Of a DNA stretch of 41,011 bases, positions 21,260 to 32,832 are shown piece by piece (position 1 is the first letter of the stretch; each line of letters begins with the position of its first letter). Where the stretch lies: positions 69,123-110,133 of the forward strand of contig KZ111166.1 of assembly GCA_002077045.2 (NCBI GenBank), given 5' to 3'. The notes beneath the pieces were generated by a model. The model was not told where the DNA came from. It did not search any database and worked only from the letters and a program-made list of their open reading frames with translations. Origin of the DNA: Rachicladosporium sp. CCFEE 5018. Lineage: Eukaryota; Ascomycota; Dothideomycetes; Cladosporiales; Cladosporiaceae. A program made the position numbers and the translations under genes.

Positions 21260-23170
21260 TCAAGCAGCCTTCCCTTTTTTGCTGCCGCCAGCCTTGAACG
21301 CAGCCGTCCTCTTCGCAGCTCTGCCCGTCGGCTTCGATACCTTCTTCCCCGCACCCTTCTTCGCCCCACCGCCCTTCGCCTTCCCACCCAACTTCAACCC
21401 CTTCGTTCCCTGCTTGATCGTAGCCCGATGCCCCTCAAAAATAAACGACTCCGGCGCTCTGATACTCTGCCCAGCCCCACCACCGACCGCCACCCGCGGA
21501 GCACTTCCCCGATCCCCCATCACATCCCCGTTCGCACCGGTAGCAAACGGCTTCCCACCCTTCTTCCCCATCATCCCAGCCGCAGCCTTGCCGAACAGCT
21601 TCCCCGTCCGCCCCATCTGCGAAGCCTCCTCCGCAGTGATCTTCCTCTGATACCCACTCTTACCCTCCTGCCGCGGCGCACCAGGTCGTCCACTTCCGAC
21701 CTTGGCATTCCGCTTCACTGCCTTGGCCCTCTGTACTCTGAGTCGTCTGGGCAGCATAGGCGGGAACTTCTTCCCCTCATCGCCGAGCGCAGCCTCAACG
21801 CTGTTCTCGTCCACGAATTGGACGTATGCGATGCCTTTGCCGACTCGCGTGGCGCTGTCACGGATCACACGCACGCTCTCGACTTTGCCATGTCGGCCCA
21901 TGGCGCGCCAGAGTCCTTCCTCGACGTCTGCGGGCTCTTTGCCAGGTTTGCGATGTTCACGACCGTCTTCTGCATTGGCGGCTTGGATGGCGGTTTCGTC
22001 CGAGACGAAGTGCAGGTTGCCGACGAAGACGCAGCGTTTGTGGTCGATTTTGGCTGGATGCGCGACTTCGTCTACGCGAAGATGGCGGTCGAGGACGGAA
22101 GTTGCATTCAAGTGGCGCACTGCTTCTCGCGCGAGGGCGGGGGAGTTGTAGACTGCGTAGGCGTTTGTGGAGGTCGTAGTCGTTGCCATGAGCTCCTTCT
22201 TGGCGTAGGCGGCTTTCTTGGGGAGGGCAGTGTTGAATGCAGTGCTCCGGAAACGGATGGAGATAAGCTTTGGGGCGCCTTCTGCAGTCTTTGCTTCCTT
22301 GAGCTTTGGGAAGAACGACTTCAAGTGTGCGATCAGTGTCTTGCGTGCGGGTTTCGAGGTGATGGCCGTGGTCGACACATTTCCAAGAAAGACGGTGCGA
22401 TTGGCCTTCGAGGTGGCGTCTTCCTCAGATTGCTGCGTCTCGTGTCGAGGTGGAGGCGAAGATGCCTCATCGTCGACGTCCTTGCTCTTAGGCTCCTCGA
22501 TATCATCCCCCGAGTCTACGTCAATCTCCACATCTCCATCTTCAATCTCTTCGTCCTCATCCATTGTAGCTCCCGTCATTTCTGCCACAGCCGGCTTCTG
22601 TCGCTTCGCAGCACGTTCTGCAGCCGCCTGCTCAGCATCCTTGGCCTCTTCGGTCTCCAGCTTACGCATGTAGACATCCTCGAGATTATCGTCTGCATCT
22701 TTGCGTTTTCGTTTTCGTTTTGACGATTCGGGTGCTACAGGTGCGACATCTGCTACCGGTTCAGCCGTAGGCTCGGTGATTTCCTCGTCTATATCCGCTT
22801 CATCGTCAAGCTCCTCGTCTCCCTCGCTGAGCTCAGCATCAGCTTCGGTCTCTATGACAGGCCGCACTTCAGCCTTGGGAGCAGGCGCCTGCACCAGAGG
22901 TCTGGGAGGTAGAGGCTGGTGAGAAGTTAGTACCTGCAGTCAAATCTATGGTCCGCGAATGCACTGTACCTTCGATACGAACAGCGACGAAAGCGCAGGA
23001 TTGACTGTCTTGTCGTCTGCGAGTAGCGAGAATGGCGCTGTTTTGGCAGCTTTTTCTGGCCCTTCACTCTTTACCACCTTTGGCTTCTTGGACTTTGCGA
23101 CCTTGTCATCTTTGCTTGACTTCTGCCGCTTTTCCTTAGTGACTTGCGCATCTTTCGTTTTCGTCGCCAT
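21260..23170 (-). CDS. NOP12: Nucleolar RNA-binding protein Nop12 (copy A)
   Basis: Exon 1 (22970-23170) and exon 2 (21260-22915) join across a 54-nt intron (GTACAG donor, perfect TACTAAC branch, CACCAG acceptor), giving 618 residues. A Lys-rich head ends in the block NPALSSLFVSK. A long acidic/basic linker then precedes two RRM domains at about 240-350 (NRTVFLGNV...) and 360-463 (RCVFVGNLHF...GIAYVQFVD). The Gly/Lys-rich tail ends in KKGKAA. Nop12 is a nucleolar pre-60S factor acting in 5.8S/25S rRNA maturation and folding. The ATG at 23170 was chosen; the frame further upstream starts with TTG. It is divergent from the DEP1-like gene. Confidence 0.9.
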
Positions 23171-23990
23171 GGCTACTACTAAATTTTTGTCGTTCGCTTG
23201 AGACCTTCGACCGGGCTCCCCCAAAGTACTGTACTGATAGTGCTAGGATGGACCTGTCTAGATCGAGGTCAATGGCTGCTGACATCCACTGTGAGCCAAA
23301 GTTCCGCACGCAAAACTCTGATCCACGGTATGCGCTTCTCTAAGGGATCCCAGGAGTCAAATGTGATTATCAGACTGTCAGTGTATATGCACGAGGGCGC
23401 TCGTTCAGTTCGAGAAGCTCTCGTTCAACTTTCTTCGAACATCTCGGCAACTGATCGGCGGGTAGATCCGCTATCTGATAATCAGCCATGACGGAGTGGA
23501 GCCGAGTGCATGGCTGCGCTTGGAGTGTGTGAGTGGGTGCGCTGCTTTGGTTGCGCTGCTAGCACTTCCCCATGACCAAACCTCCTTAGACACGATACAA
23601 TCTTCTGCTCGCTGCCATATCTGTCCATCATCCACCATGTGACAGCGTTCCTGCCGTTTTCACCATACCGACACCCCTCCGACCGCACTTGCTCGAATCA
23701 CCGCAGACCAGACCGTAGCACCGCGCCCGAGCATATTGTCGATTGACCCGAGGCCGACACAAGACAACGACAGCACGCTGACTGGCTAGGAAGAGCACGG
23801 GAAGTGTGAAACTAGCTGCCACGTGCTAAGAGGAGCAATCGCTGCCACGTGCATGGCAACGACCACATTGGCACCGCGTCGCAACAGTCGGTAACCCCCC
23901 TCCTTCCACTAAGACACCGGAGTTTCCATGAGACTTGGGAGTTGCTGCCACTGTCGCGACTGTATGCTGACGGCTATGGTGACAGCAGAC
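23171..23990. promoter_or_regulatory. Divergent promoter region NOP12 / DEP1-like (copy A)
   Basis: These 820 bp separate the two start codons and contain a repeated CACGTG element (listed separately). The region is strongly conserved in copy B. No gene was recognised in it. Confidence 0.5.
23815..23852. promoter_or_regulatory. Direct repeat of GCTGCCACGTGC (E-box pair, copy A)
   Basis: The 12-mer GCTGCCACGTGC occurs at 23815-23826 and 23841-23852, each carrying the CACGTG core bound by bHLH factors such as Cbf1. The spacing of 26 bp is the same in copy B. Confidence 0.5.
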
Positions 23991-26421
23991 ATGGACTCGA
24001 CCAACTCTCCGCTTCGCAACGTCCACCACGACACCACCCGCACACCGACACCCCGCCCTTCCATCTCGCCATTGAGCACCACCTCCAAACCTGCCAAAAG
24101 CTCTCCAGCTCTCACAAAGAACAGCATGGCACGTGAAGTGGACACCACGCAGAGCTCTAAGCCTCTCAATGGCATTGCTGCCCACGGCGACGAATCGGAC
24201 GATCTGGACGATAGTCGCTCCAGTAGCTTAAGCGAGCCAGACGAAGACGATGAAGATATGGAAGACGAGCTGGAGGATGAGCCGGATGAGGTCTTGAGCG
24301 AGATTGCGGCGCCGATACCAGGCGAGGTCGACTCCGAGGCAGAGACAGAAAGGCTAGAAGAGACTCCAGAAAAGCAGCGCAAGTTAGCAGAAAGCACAGG
24401 CAGGACGCCCAGCAAGCTTCGGGAAGCTACGGCTGTCGACACACAGCTTTCCGGCCCCCCATCACCAATTCTAGTGGATGCAGGAGCCGTGTCGAGTACG
24501 AGTACACTAGCAGCTGGTGAGTCGCTTAGCAATTTGCACAGCTGTGATAACACGTATCGCATGTCGAGTAGAGCTCACGCGACATCTACAGGAGTCAAGC
24601 GAAAGCGATCAGACGCTGCGGAGGACAGTCCTCTCACGAGCCAAGACTCCGATCTTGAAGAATCGCCACGAAAACGAAGTCGCGAGCCTACCCTTGATCT
24701 CCCACTTGAAGAGGAGCTGCACGCGACAGTCGAAGACGATGTCCTGGGTGACGATGAGTCTCATGAGGTTGATGCGCCAACACCGCACGTGGAGGACCGC
24801 GTGATCTCGAAGATTGCGAAAGGACCCAAGGGTAAGAAGGGCAAGCAGAAGGGACGAAAGGCGAAAGAGCAAGGCGTTGAAGTGTATGAAGCCGGGGCAC
24901 AGGGTGATGAAGCCCAGGAAGAGCACGAAACCAAAGATACGAAACCACCAACAGAAGCCGAAATTCAGTGGAAGAGCAGAATAACTACAGCATTCGACGG
25001 CGCGGCGAAGCTCGTACACGCGCAGCGATCGCAAGTACTGGATGATCGGCTGGCGGACATCGACAAAGAGCTTCTCTTGCTCAGTCAGCCAGACTGCACT
25101 CACCCGGAGTACCTCCGCTCGGTTGCATGCATAGACAGCCGGCGAGCAAAGCAGCAGCGCGAAGCTCTCGCGTTCCGCGCTTATAAAATCCGCGCGAATG
25201 AGGAGCGCATACTCGGCGAGCGCGCACAACTACACTCGCAATATTTCCAGCAGGTGCGCGAGCAGCGAGAGGAGGTGATGTACCAGCTTGGCGAGGATTG
25301 GTATGCGATACAATCGGAGCGGCGACAACAACATCTGGACGACGATGCCAGGTATATCTACAAGTTTCCGACGAAGAAGAGCGCGCAAGTGCGGCAGCAG
25401 GCGAAGTACAACCAGGAGGTCAGCGTGCTGAGCGGCGTCGCAAAGTATGTTGGCTTCCCTGCGGCGCCAGATATTGCGGAAGTGAAGGGCGGAGGGCTGG
25501 AGGCTGATCTGAAGGCCATGAAGGTATGTTCTCATTTTGCTGGGACGATGAAAGTGATCATTGCTAATCACTTCGCAGCTCTCGAGACGCGTTCCAGTCG
25601 CTTTAGCCCCCGCCCAACAGCGCACGATCTCACAGCCGCCTATACCGCAGCAAGCGATCGCTGCGCCCCTACCCGGTCACTTCGCCGCTACCCTGAAGCC
25701 GACCTCGACTTTCAGCGAACGCAGAGCTCACGAACAATACCTCGAGCAGAACGCCTGGGCACGACCGCAGCAGACCGTGGTCCCAGCCTACGGCACCCCG
25801 AACCTGACCCACACAGCCGACTGGGTCGACCAACCCACAGGTGGTCCTCGACACCTTATGCGCAACCTAAGCGGACTCGGAAATGGAGGGAGCGCGTACG
25901 GCTCGAAGCAGTCGAGTCCTTTCGCGACACCTATACCAAGCGCGAGACAAATGGAGGCTGAACGAGGAGACGTGCCGGATGTGCCCAGCTCAGTCTTGGC
26001 CGCGCCACCCACAGACATCAGGTTGCAGAGTCACGGGCAAGGCGTCTTCGCGAGCTCGCCATTACAAGTCATCAAGCAGCGACCCAACGGCATGGCACAT
26101 GACGTCCACGATGCGTCTCGAGATCCAAGTCGAGAGGGACTGCCTGCTGGGAACGGAAGCCGAATCATCAGTGGGACTTCCACGATCGATGCACCACTTT
26201 CTGCCGAGAAGTCCGGTGGATTTGGCTACGAGGCGCCGGCGAGACGTGATGACGCTGATAGAGCGGAAAACGAGACACAGAACGGGGTGCGGCGAGACGA
26301 TGCAGCAGGTGCGGGACTGCCACGCCCATATGCTGGCCCGCAGTTCATGCATGGACATGGCTTCCGGCCACTTGATGCGGGGCAGGGCGAAGGGAGAGTG
26401 GGTGTTAGAGGTGGTGGTTAG
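23991..26421 (+). CDS. DEP1: DEP1/Sds3-like subunit of the Rpd3L histone deacetylase complex (copy A)
   Basis: Three exons (23991-24516, 24592-25523, 25579-26421) give 766 residues. The ATG at 23991 (GACATGG context, protein MDSTNSPLR) was preferred to an in-frame ATG at 23928, which has a poor context and a Cys-rich leader. The N-terminal half is acidic and disordered (DEDDEDMEDELEDEPDEV). The Sds3-like core is at about 300-486, with SQVLDDRLADIDKELLLLSQ, then GEDWYAIQSERRQQH, YIYKFPTKKSAQVRQQAKYN and SVLSGVAKYVGFPAAPDI. Such proteins are chromatin-bound subunits of Rpd3-type deacetylase complexes. The C-terminal exon is Pro/Gln/Gly-rich with no domain. Intron 1 is 75 nt, stop-free and frame-preserving. 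Whether the orthologue is Dep1 or Sds3 is less certain than the family. Confidence 0.8.
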
Positions 26422-27129
26422 GAGGCATGGGAGAAGCGCAGCGACAGTAGCAGCATGGATGATGAACGATTTGACGCCGGACTCGGCTGGTTGATACCCC
26501 ACTCCCTGGTAGTGAATGAAGACAACGCGCAACCAAAACATCCCCTACCGAAGAGCGGCAAGGTTGGCCTCATCATGTCGCATCCCGTGCACGACGTCCA
26601 CGGGTCTTATTGGCGCAAGAAGAAGACGTCGTCTAGATGAGCTGCGGCGCGCTCCCATAGTGCGCACTGTGCTGCTCAAGTTGTTCATAGGGAATGAGAA
26701 GCGAAGACAGTCCAGGCTGACCGAACTGCCACCTGGGAGTCCAGTTGACCGGCCCACACTGGACTGTGAGCATGGTATAGCATGAGCGACCGATAGTATG
26801 CATTGGTCGACACTGCATCGTCCTCGTCATCCCGAGCCCTCCGGCGCACTCCCATACACGGACATGACCCCAGGCCACTGGAAGGTGCACGAGGTTAAGG
26901 ACGGACTCGGCGTCGAGTGTGGCGGAGAAACGTTCCATCACCAGGTGCGAGCATAGCGCACTACATGATAGCGGATGGTAAATGGTTCTCCGTAAGACGC
27001 GGCTGTTCGAGATTGCTGTAGCAATTGGAGAGTGTACCGGAAGGAAATCGCCCGTCGAAGCATTCGACTGGGACAGAACTTCGTTGCGAGCAAAAGTCCT
27101 GGAGGCTTCATTCGTGGTACCAGTACACG
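26422..27129. other. Convergent intergenic region (copy A)
   Basis: These 708 bp lie between the 3' ends of the DEP1-like gene and the trypsin-like gene. Several short frames occur, but comparison with copy B shows amino-acid-changing differences or a 1-nt indel, so none is called. Confidence 0.5.
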
Positions 27130-28182
27130 CTAGACTAACATTGGAAGCATGTTATGCGACCTTTGCCGTGCCCAAGTCCTCAACTCACGTCGTGTCAACT
27201 CTGGGTCCTCAAGATCAGAAGCCGACCATAGACGGCGGTCATCGACGGGGCCTGCTGCTTCCGACTCAATCATGCTGCTTGGATCGTCCCAGATACGTGA
27301 GAGAACAGATTTCAGTTCGGGGCAGTCGATTATATCTCTGTATGGCGTAGCTCCGTAGTCTTCAGTGGGTCCGCCAGGAGGGACTGAGTCAGCCACCGAG
27401 ACAGCCGACCGAACGAAAATGAATGGTACCGGATTGCCGTCTGATTCGATCGGCATGTCTGCAATGGCATGCTCGAATTTGGCACGTTCGGCTTCGGGCG
27501 ATGCCACTTTATAGACCCCATTGTACCCAAGCCAGAGCCTAGCGAGCTTGTACAACCACATCGCCCACGGTCCGGTGTAGACATAGAAGGCTGATATCTG
27601 GGCGGCGTGGATGATCCTCGCCAGAGCTTTGCAAGTGAACACGAATCCTGGTCTCTCGCGGCCGGCGATGCGTCTGGCTTTTTCGATGGGGTTTCCGCTA
27701 AGGATGGAACTCATGTCGTAAACAGCATTCGAAACTATCTTGCGACTCGGTATGATATGCACTTGAAGCTCTCTGAAGACTTCAAGAAGTATGTCCACGG
27801 CCATCGATGGTTCGAACCAGTATAGAAGGGTCATGACAACCGCTGCTGCTTCTATACCTGGTTGCGATACAGCCAGCCTCTTCCATGAACTTGTGGACGA
27901 GGTACGCCCTGCGAATGACCTGATCATTGCTACAAGTCTGTGTCTCTTGGACTGTAGCGCCGAGAGTGTCGGTACTCTTCTCGTAGGTGCACTTGCGTGG
28001 CCAGCCCCAAGTGCCAGCAGCGCTTCTACCAGATGGTCTTGAAGTCCATAAGAGTTCTGCAAAGGCGGTGCAGCAATATCAATGTGGGCGCAAACGCGGG
28101 TATCGTTGAAGAGGTGGTCGACATACAGGCTTGCAAGCGTGATAAAGCGACTATCTGGATAGAGAGTCTTATGCGCCAAGAC
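27130..28182 (-). CDS. Trypsin-like domain protein, C-terminal part only (copy A, cut by gap)
   Basis: This is the 3' 1053 nt of the gene that is complete at 36793-39712. It encodes the last 350 residues, ending in MLPMLV, and runs into the N gap at 28183, so the protease-like part and the start are missing here. The open frame has no stop or frameshift, and its first 492 bp next to the gap are identical to copy B. The truncation therefore looks like an assembly edge, not gene decay. Function is discussed under the complete copy. Confidence 0.8.
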   Translation of the reverse strand, partial: VLAHKTLYPDSRFITLASLYVDHLFNDTRVCAHIDIAAPPLQNSYGLQDHLVEALLALGAGHASAPTRRVPTLSALQSKRHRLVAMIRSFAGRTSSTSSWKRLAVSQPGIEAAAVVMTLLYWFEPSMAVDILLEVFRELQVHIIPSRKIVSNAVYDMSSILSGNPIEKARRIAGRERPGFVFTCKALARIIHAAQISAFYVYTGPWAMWLYKLARLWLGYNGVYKVASPEAERAKFEHAIADMPIESDGNPVPFIFVRSAVSVADSVPPGGPTEDYGATPYRDIIDCPELKSVLSRIWDDPSSMIESEAAGPVDDRRLWSASDLEDPELTRRELRTWARQRSHNMLPMLV

Positions 28183-28282
28183 NNNNNNNNNNNNNNNNNN
28201 NNNNNNNNNNNNNNNNNNNNNNNNNNNNNNNNNNNNNNNNNNNNNNNNNNNNNNNNNNNNNNNNNNNNNNNNNNNNNNNNNN
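28183..28282. other. Assembly gap of 100 N
   Basis: Exactly 100 N, the conventional length for a gap of unknown size. It lies precisely between the end of copy A and the start of copy B of the duplicated block. Confidence 0.99.
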
Positions 28283-30274
28283 TTAGTCATGTATGCTAGA
28301 CAGGAATTGGACGCCACTTACGTTGATCAAGTGCATCAACACCACGTCTCATGCTCACTTGGTCTGCCAGCAAGATACCTGCGAAGACCGCCAGGATGGA
28401 CGAAGCGAACCACCACCCGATGGGATTGCCCAAGAAGTAGATTTGCTGCCTCGTCTCATTCTCCGTCCAGAAGCTCACACCCCTAAGCAAGAACGGCCAC
28501 TGTATCGGAAACGAAGCATACGGATGACTCGAAGTTAGCGCGTTATTGTGGAAGAACATAGCCCGCTGAAGCTCAAAGTATTTCTTCAAGAACGGCATAC
28601 TTTTCGTCTTCCGCTCATCCTTGATCAAACGTGGCGAGTCAATTGGCAGTCCCGGCACTTCCTCGACGAACCAGATATTGCTTGACTGCGCAATGTTCTT
28701 GTTCCCGTTGATCTCAGCTTGCTTGTAACCCCAGTCCGGCAGTGGCGTAGTGTGCGTCCACATCGCGACCTTAGTAGGGAAATGCACGAGCTTGAAATGT
28801 GAAGCCATGGTCTTGAATTCCTGCCCGGGCTTGCCATTCTCGATGCGGATCTCAAACATGGTGTCGTTGAAGCGACCTCCATTCGCGTCTTCCGTAGGAG
28901 CGGTAGTGAACTCCTGGTTCGTCGGGAAGAAAGGCGAAGCAACATCGTGGGTCATCAGCCAAGTGTCAGTCACCAGGTGCCTGAAGCGCACAACATCGCC
29001 GTTCTTGACCTTGTGTCCGAGTCCCTCCAATGGTGCCGAAGGGATGATTTGCCAAAGGTTGTTCGTATCGTTATGAGGATAGCCAGTGACCTGCTGCCCT
29101 TGCGATGAGATTCGTCCGTCGTCGTAGCGCAGAGGATACTTGTCGACGTGGGAGTGCAGGTACACCTTCGTCTCCTTGTGCTTCATGGCAATATTGTCGA
29201 AATAGTCGATGCCAACAGCCTGCTGCGTCATGAGATTATCGCTCAGCGTCTGCTGGAATTCCGGCGTCATGAAGTCGTCGCCAGGTCCAGATCTCGATAG
29301 AATCGAGAAGTGCACTTGGAACCAGAAGAGGTACATCAAGAACGGCACAACAATCAGTCCAATGATCCTTGCGCCAAGATGCTTACCAAAATCGGGCAGA
29401 CCTAGCGCGCCCTGCTTGCGATTCACATCCAGCAAATCCCAGAGATCGATCATGACGGGCACGCCAATCGAGAAGAACGTGAAAGCCCCCACATACTTCG
29501 TGCTAATAACGCAGGACATACTAATCCCCGTCAAAAGCAACCACTTCCACCACTTCCTCCCAAATGGCACATGCCGCAACTTATAAAACCTGATATAACA
29601 CAACACACTCAACGCCATGAACAGCACCAGTGTCGCATCCAACAGAATCAGCCTCGTCTGCCCGATATGCGCGTTATCAAATAGCACTATACTCGCTGCG
29701 ACGATCGTGGCAGGGAGACTGTAGCCGGACTCCCACATGATGAGGAAGGTGGTGCTGACTGTCAGCGAGCCCATGAGCGCGGGCATGCTGCGGTAGGCGA
29801 CGTAGGGGACTTTGTTGGTGATGTAGGAGTCGCCGATGTTTTCGAAGAGGAAGGAGCCGTCGTAGCCTACGAGCCAGCCGGCGAAGGCGAAGAGCAGTTT
29901 GCCGAAGGGGGGGTGCACGTCGAAGAAGTAGGTGCGTTGGAGGTAGTAGGATGCGAACTGTAGACTCCTGGATCAGCTCAAGCGTTACCCAACAGGACGA
30001 GTATATGACTCACCTTTCCAAAATGCACTTCGTCGAAGACGACTTGGTTCGGGTGACTTATGCCCCAGAATCTCGTGATGAAGGCTAGTATCGTGATGAT
30101 CCCAAGCGCGAGCTTGTAATCCCATTCCTTCGTAACCACATCCTTCGTCGCGCACTTCGGCTGCTCAATCTTCTCGTTCGCCGATCCATTGAGAAGGGCT
30201 GTATCCGAGTCCGGGTTCGGCGTCGTTGCTCGCTTGCCGCCGCGCTGGCGGATATTGTTAGGGGAGGATGACAT
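28283..30274 (-). CDS. PMT4: Protein O-mannosyltransferase PMT4 (copy B, 3' end lost in gap)
   Basis: Exon 1 (30014-30274) and exon 2 (28322-29957) are intact and have exactly the same lengths as in copy A (261 and 1636 nt). Only 39 nt of intron 2 (28283-28321) remain before the N gap, so exon 3, encoding the last 143 residues, is absent. The DE motif (VFDEVHFGK) and the MIR signatures are kept. Differences from copy A are mostly synonymous, with a few substitutions (for example APLEGLG for APMEGLG, and NGGRFND for NGARLND). Intron 1 (29958-30013) is not alignable by eye with that of copy A. Probably an allele or homeolog of the complete gene. Confidence 0.88.
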
Positions 30275-30920
30275 TGCGGTGGTCGCAATGCAAATTCCTG
30301 AGCGTGGGCCGAAGCAGATCAAAGGAGTGCGAGGAAGCGAACAGCCATGCGGCTAACGTTGTTACAGTAAGGCGCACGTGTGTATCGCCCTCGCAGCTTG
30401 TGCTTGCATCCCTTTGAACAGCTGGCTGAGCACATGAAGAGACGTCCAAAGCTGAACCCCTGCGAGTCTTGGCATAAAACGCGTCTGCATGTGACTTGAA
30501 CTTTACTCCCTTAAACCATCACATGTTCAAACAGCGGTGATCTTAACGAACCCATACCCTCACGAGCTTCTACGCTTCACGACCACTCGGTCGAGCGCCC
30601 TCTTGACAGAACAAGCAGCGTCGATGCACTCGCAGCGTGCTTCTGCTCCTCCAAAAGTCCGAGACACAGGTTATGCTGCTTTCGATCAAGCTGCGGCAGT
30701 GACACGGTCATATACTCAGTCTGTGAGAGTCCATGTGTGGTGGAGAGATGGCAAGAACTTTGCGGCTGTCTCCTGCTAGCGATGCATACTGGATCCATTG
30801 TTCTGGAAATCTTTACAGACGCATTGAAGATCTCTCAGATTCCTTGAGAAGCGAAGGCTGTCCGGTGCAGTGCAAAGACTCTGGATGAAGTGTTGTAGTA
30901 GGTCATTTCTAGTTTTGCCA
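30275..30920. other. Intergenic region PMT4 5' side / NOP12 3' side (copy B)
   Basis: This is the counterpart of 20613-21259 and is nearly identical to it. Nothing further is recognised. Confidence 0.5.
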
Positions 30921-32832
30921 TCAAGCAGCCTTCCCCTTTTTGCTGCCACCAGCCTTGAACGCAGCCGTCCTCTTCGCAGCTCTGCCCGTCGGCTTCGATA
31001 CCTTCTTCCCCGCACCCTTCTTCGCCCCACCGCCCTTCGCCTTCCCACCCAACTTCAACCCCTTCGTTCCCTGCTTAATCGTAGCCCGATGCCCCTCAAA
31101 GATGAACGACTCCGGCGCTCTGATACTCTGCCCAGACCCGCCACCTACAGCCACACGCGGCGCACTTCCTCGATCCCCCATCACATCCCCATTCGCACCC
31201 GTAGCAAACGGCTTCCCACCCTTTTTCCCCATCATCCCAGCCGCAGCCTTGCCGAACAACTTCCCTGTCCTTCCCATCTGCGAAGCCTCCTCAGCCGTGA
31301 TCTTCCTCTGATATCCACTCTTCCCCTCCTGCCTCGGCGCGCCAGGCCGCCCGCTTCCGAGCTTGGCATTCCGCTTCACAGCCTTCGCCCTCTGCACTCT
31401 CAATCGTCGAGGCAGCATAGGCGGGAACTTCTTCCCTTCGTCTCCAAGAGCGGCTTCGACGCTATTCTCATCCACGAACTGAACGTATGCGATACCCTTG
31501 CCAACTCGTGTGGCGCTGTCACGGATCACGCGGACGCTTTCGACTTTCCCGTGTCGGCCCATGGCACGCCAGAGTCCTTCTTCGACGTCTGCGGGTTCTT
31601 TGCCGGGTTTGCGGTGCTCGCGGCCGTCTTCTGCGTTGGCGGCTTGGATTGCGGACTCATCGGAGACGAAGTGGAGGTTGCCAACGAAGACGCAGCGTTT
31701 GTGATCAATTTTGGCGGGGTGAGCGACCTCGTCAACGCGTAGATGGCGGTCTAGTACAGAAGTGGCGTTCAGGTGGCGCGCTGCCTCCCGCGCGAGAGCA
31801 GGGGAGTTGTAGACTGCGTAGGCGTTTGTGGATGTTGTAGTCGTCGCCATGAGTTCCTTCTTGGCGTATGCGGCTTTTTTGGGCAGGGCGGTGTTGAATG
31901 CTGTGCTGCGGAAGCGGATGGAGATGAGCCTTGGAGCAGCTTCTGCGGTCTTTGCCTCCTTAAGCTTCGGGAAGAAAGACTTGAGGTGCGCGATCAGGGT
32001 CTTGCGTGCGGGTTTCGAGGTGATCGCTGTAGTCGACACGTTGCCAAGAAAGACTGTGCGATTTGCCTTCGAAGCAGCATCTTCCTCAGATTGCTGCGTC
32101 TCGTGTCGAGGTGGAGGCGAAGCGACCTCGTCGTCAACATCCTTGCCCTTTGGCTCCTCGATGTCGCTTCCCGAGTCTACGTCGATCTCCACATCTCCGT
32201 CTTCGATCTCTTCGTCCTCGTCCACTGCAGCTCCCATCATTTCAGCCACGGCTGGCTTCTGTCGCTTCGCAGCACGTTCTGCGGCAGCTTGCTCAGCATC
32301 CTTGGCCTCTTCAGTCTCAAGCTTGCGCATGTAGACATCCTCGAGATCATCGTCTGCATCTTTGCGTTTCCGTTTGCGTTTCGACGATTCGGGTGCCACA
32401 GGTGCGACATCTGCTACGGCTGCAGCTGTAGGCTCGGAACCTTCCTCGCCTACATCCGCTTCATCGTCAAGCTCCTCGTCTCCCTCGCTGAGCTCAGCAT
32501 CAGCTTCGGTCTCTATGACAGGCCGCACTTCAGCCTTGGGAGCAGGCGCCTGCACCAGAGGTCTAGGAGGTAAAGGCTGGTGAGAAAGTAAGTACCTGCA
32601 GTCGAATCTATGGTCCGCGAATGCACTGTACCTTCGATACGAACAGCGAGGAAAGCGCAGGATTGACTGTCTTGTCGTCTGCGAGTAGCGAGAATGGCGC
32701 TGTTTTGGCAGCTTGCTCTGTCCGTTCACTCTTTACCACCTTTGGCTTCTTGGACTTCGCGGCCTTGTCATCCTTGCTTGACTTCTGCCGCTTTTCCTTA
32801 GTGACTTGCGCATCTTTCGTTTTCGTCGCCAT
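30921..32832 (-). CDS. NOP12: Nucleolar RNA-binding protein Nop12 (copy B)
   Basis: Exon 1 (32632-32832) and exon 2 (30921-32576) have the same lengths as copy A, giving again 618 residues with both RRM domains intact. Protein differences cluster in the acidic linker (for example EEGSEPTAAAV against EEITEPTAEPV), while the RRM cores are nearly invariant despite many silent changes. That is the pattern of purifying selection on both copies. The intron (32577-32631, 55 nt) has TACTTAC where copy A has TACTAAC at the branch site. The function is as for copy A. Confidence 0.9.

Larger units (their letters stand above)
18622..28182. repeat. Duplicated block, copy A
   Basis: This 9561-bp block recurs as 28283-37845 in the same orientation. 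It starts within PMT4 intron 2 and ends inside the trypsin-like gene, exactly at the N gap. Its first 298 bp and its last 492 bp are identical to copy B, while the interior varies from identical to about 16% different. Confidence 0.95.

Noticed and set aside
21209..22723. 504-codon open frame antisense to NOP12
   Set aside because: It mirrors a strongly supported NOP12 coding region, and the matching frame in copy B (from 30870) is interrupted after 290 codons. It is a composition shadow.
23176..23186. AAATTTTT next to the NOP12 start, resembling an RRPE ribosome-biogenesis element
   Set aside because: It is only a partial match and is broken in copy B (AAGTTTTT), so there is no sign of constraint.
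23928..25961. 677-codon continuous frame covering the DEP1-like gene
   Set aside because: It reads through intron 2 into a wrong frame of exon 3. The GTATGT donor, GCTAAT branch and CGCAG acceptor, with conserved exon 3 length in both copies, support splicing instead.
26982..27350. 122-codon plus-strand frame near the 3' end of the trypsin-like gene
   Set aside because: A 1-nt insertion in copy B (run of A near 36756) shifts the frame, and it overlaps the real gene on the other strand.
27808..27819. TGGTTCGAACCA, resembling a tRNA T-arm
   Set aside because: It lies inside a supported coding region, and no acceptor stem, D-arm or anticodon arm fits around it.
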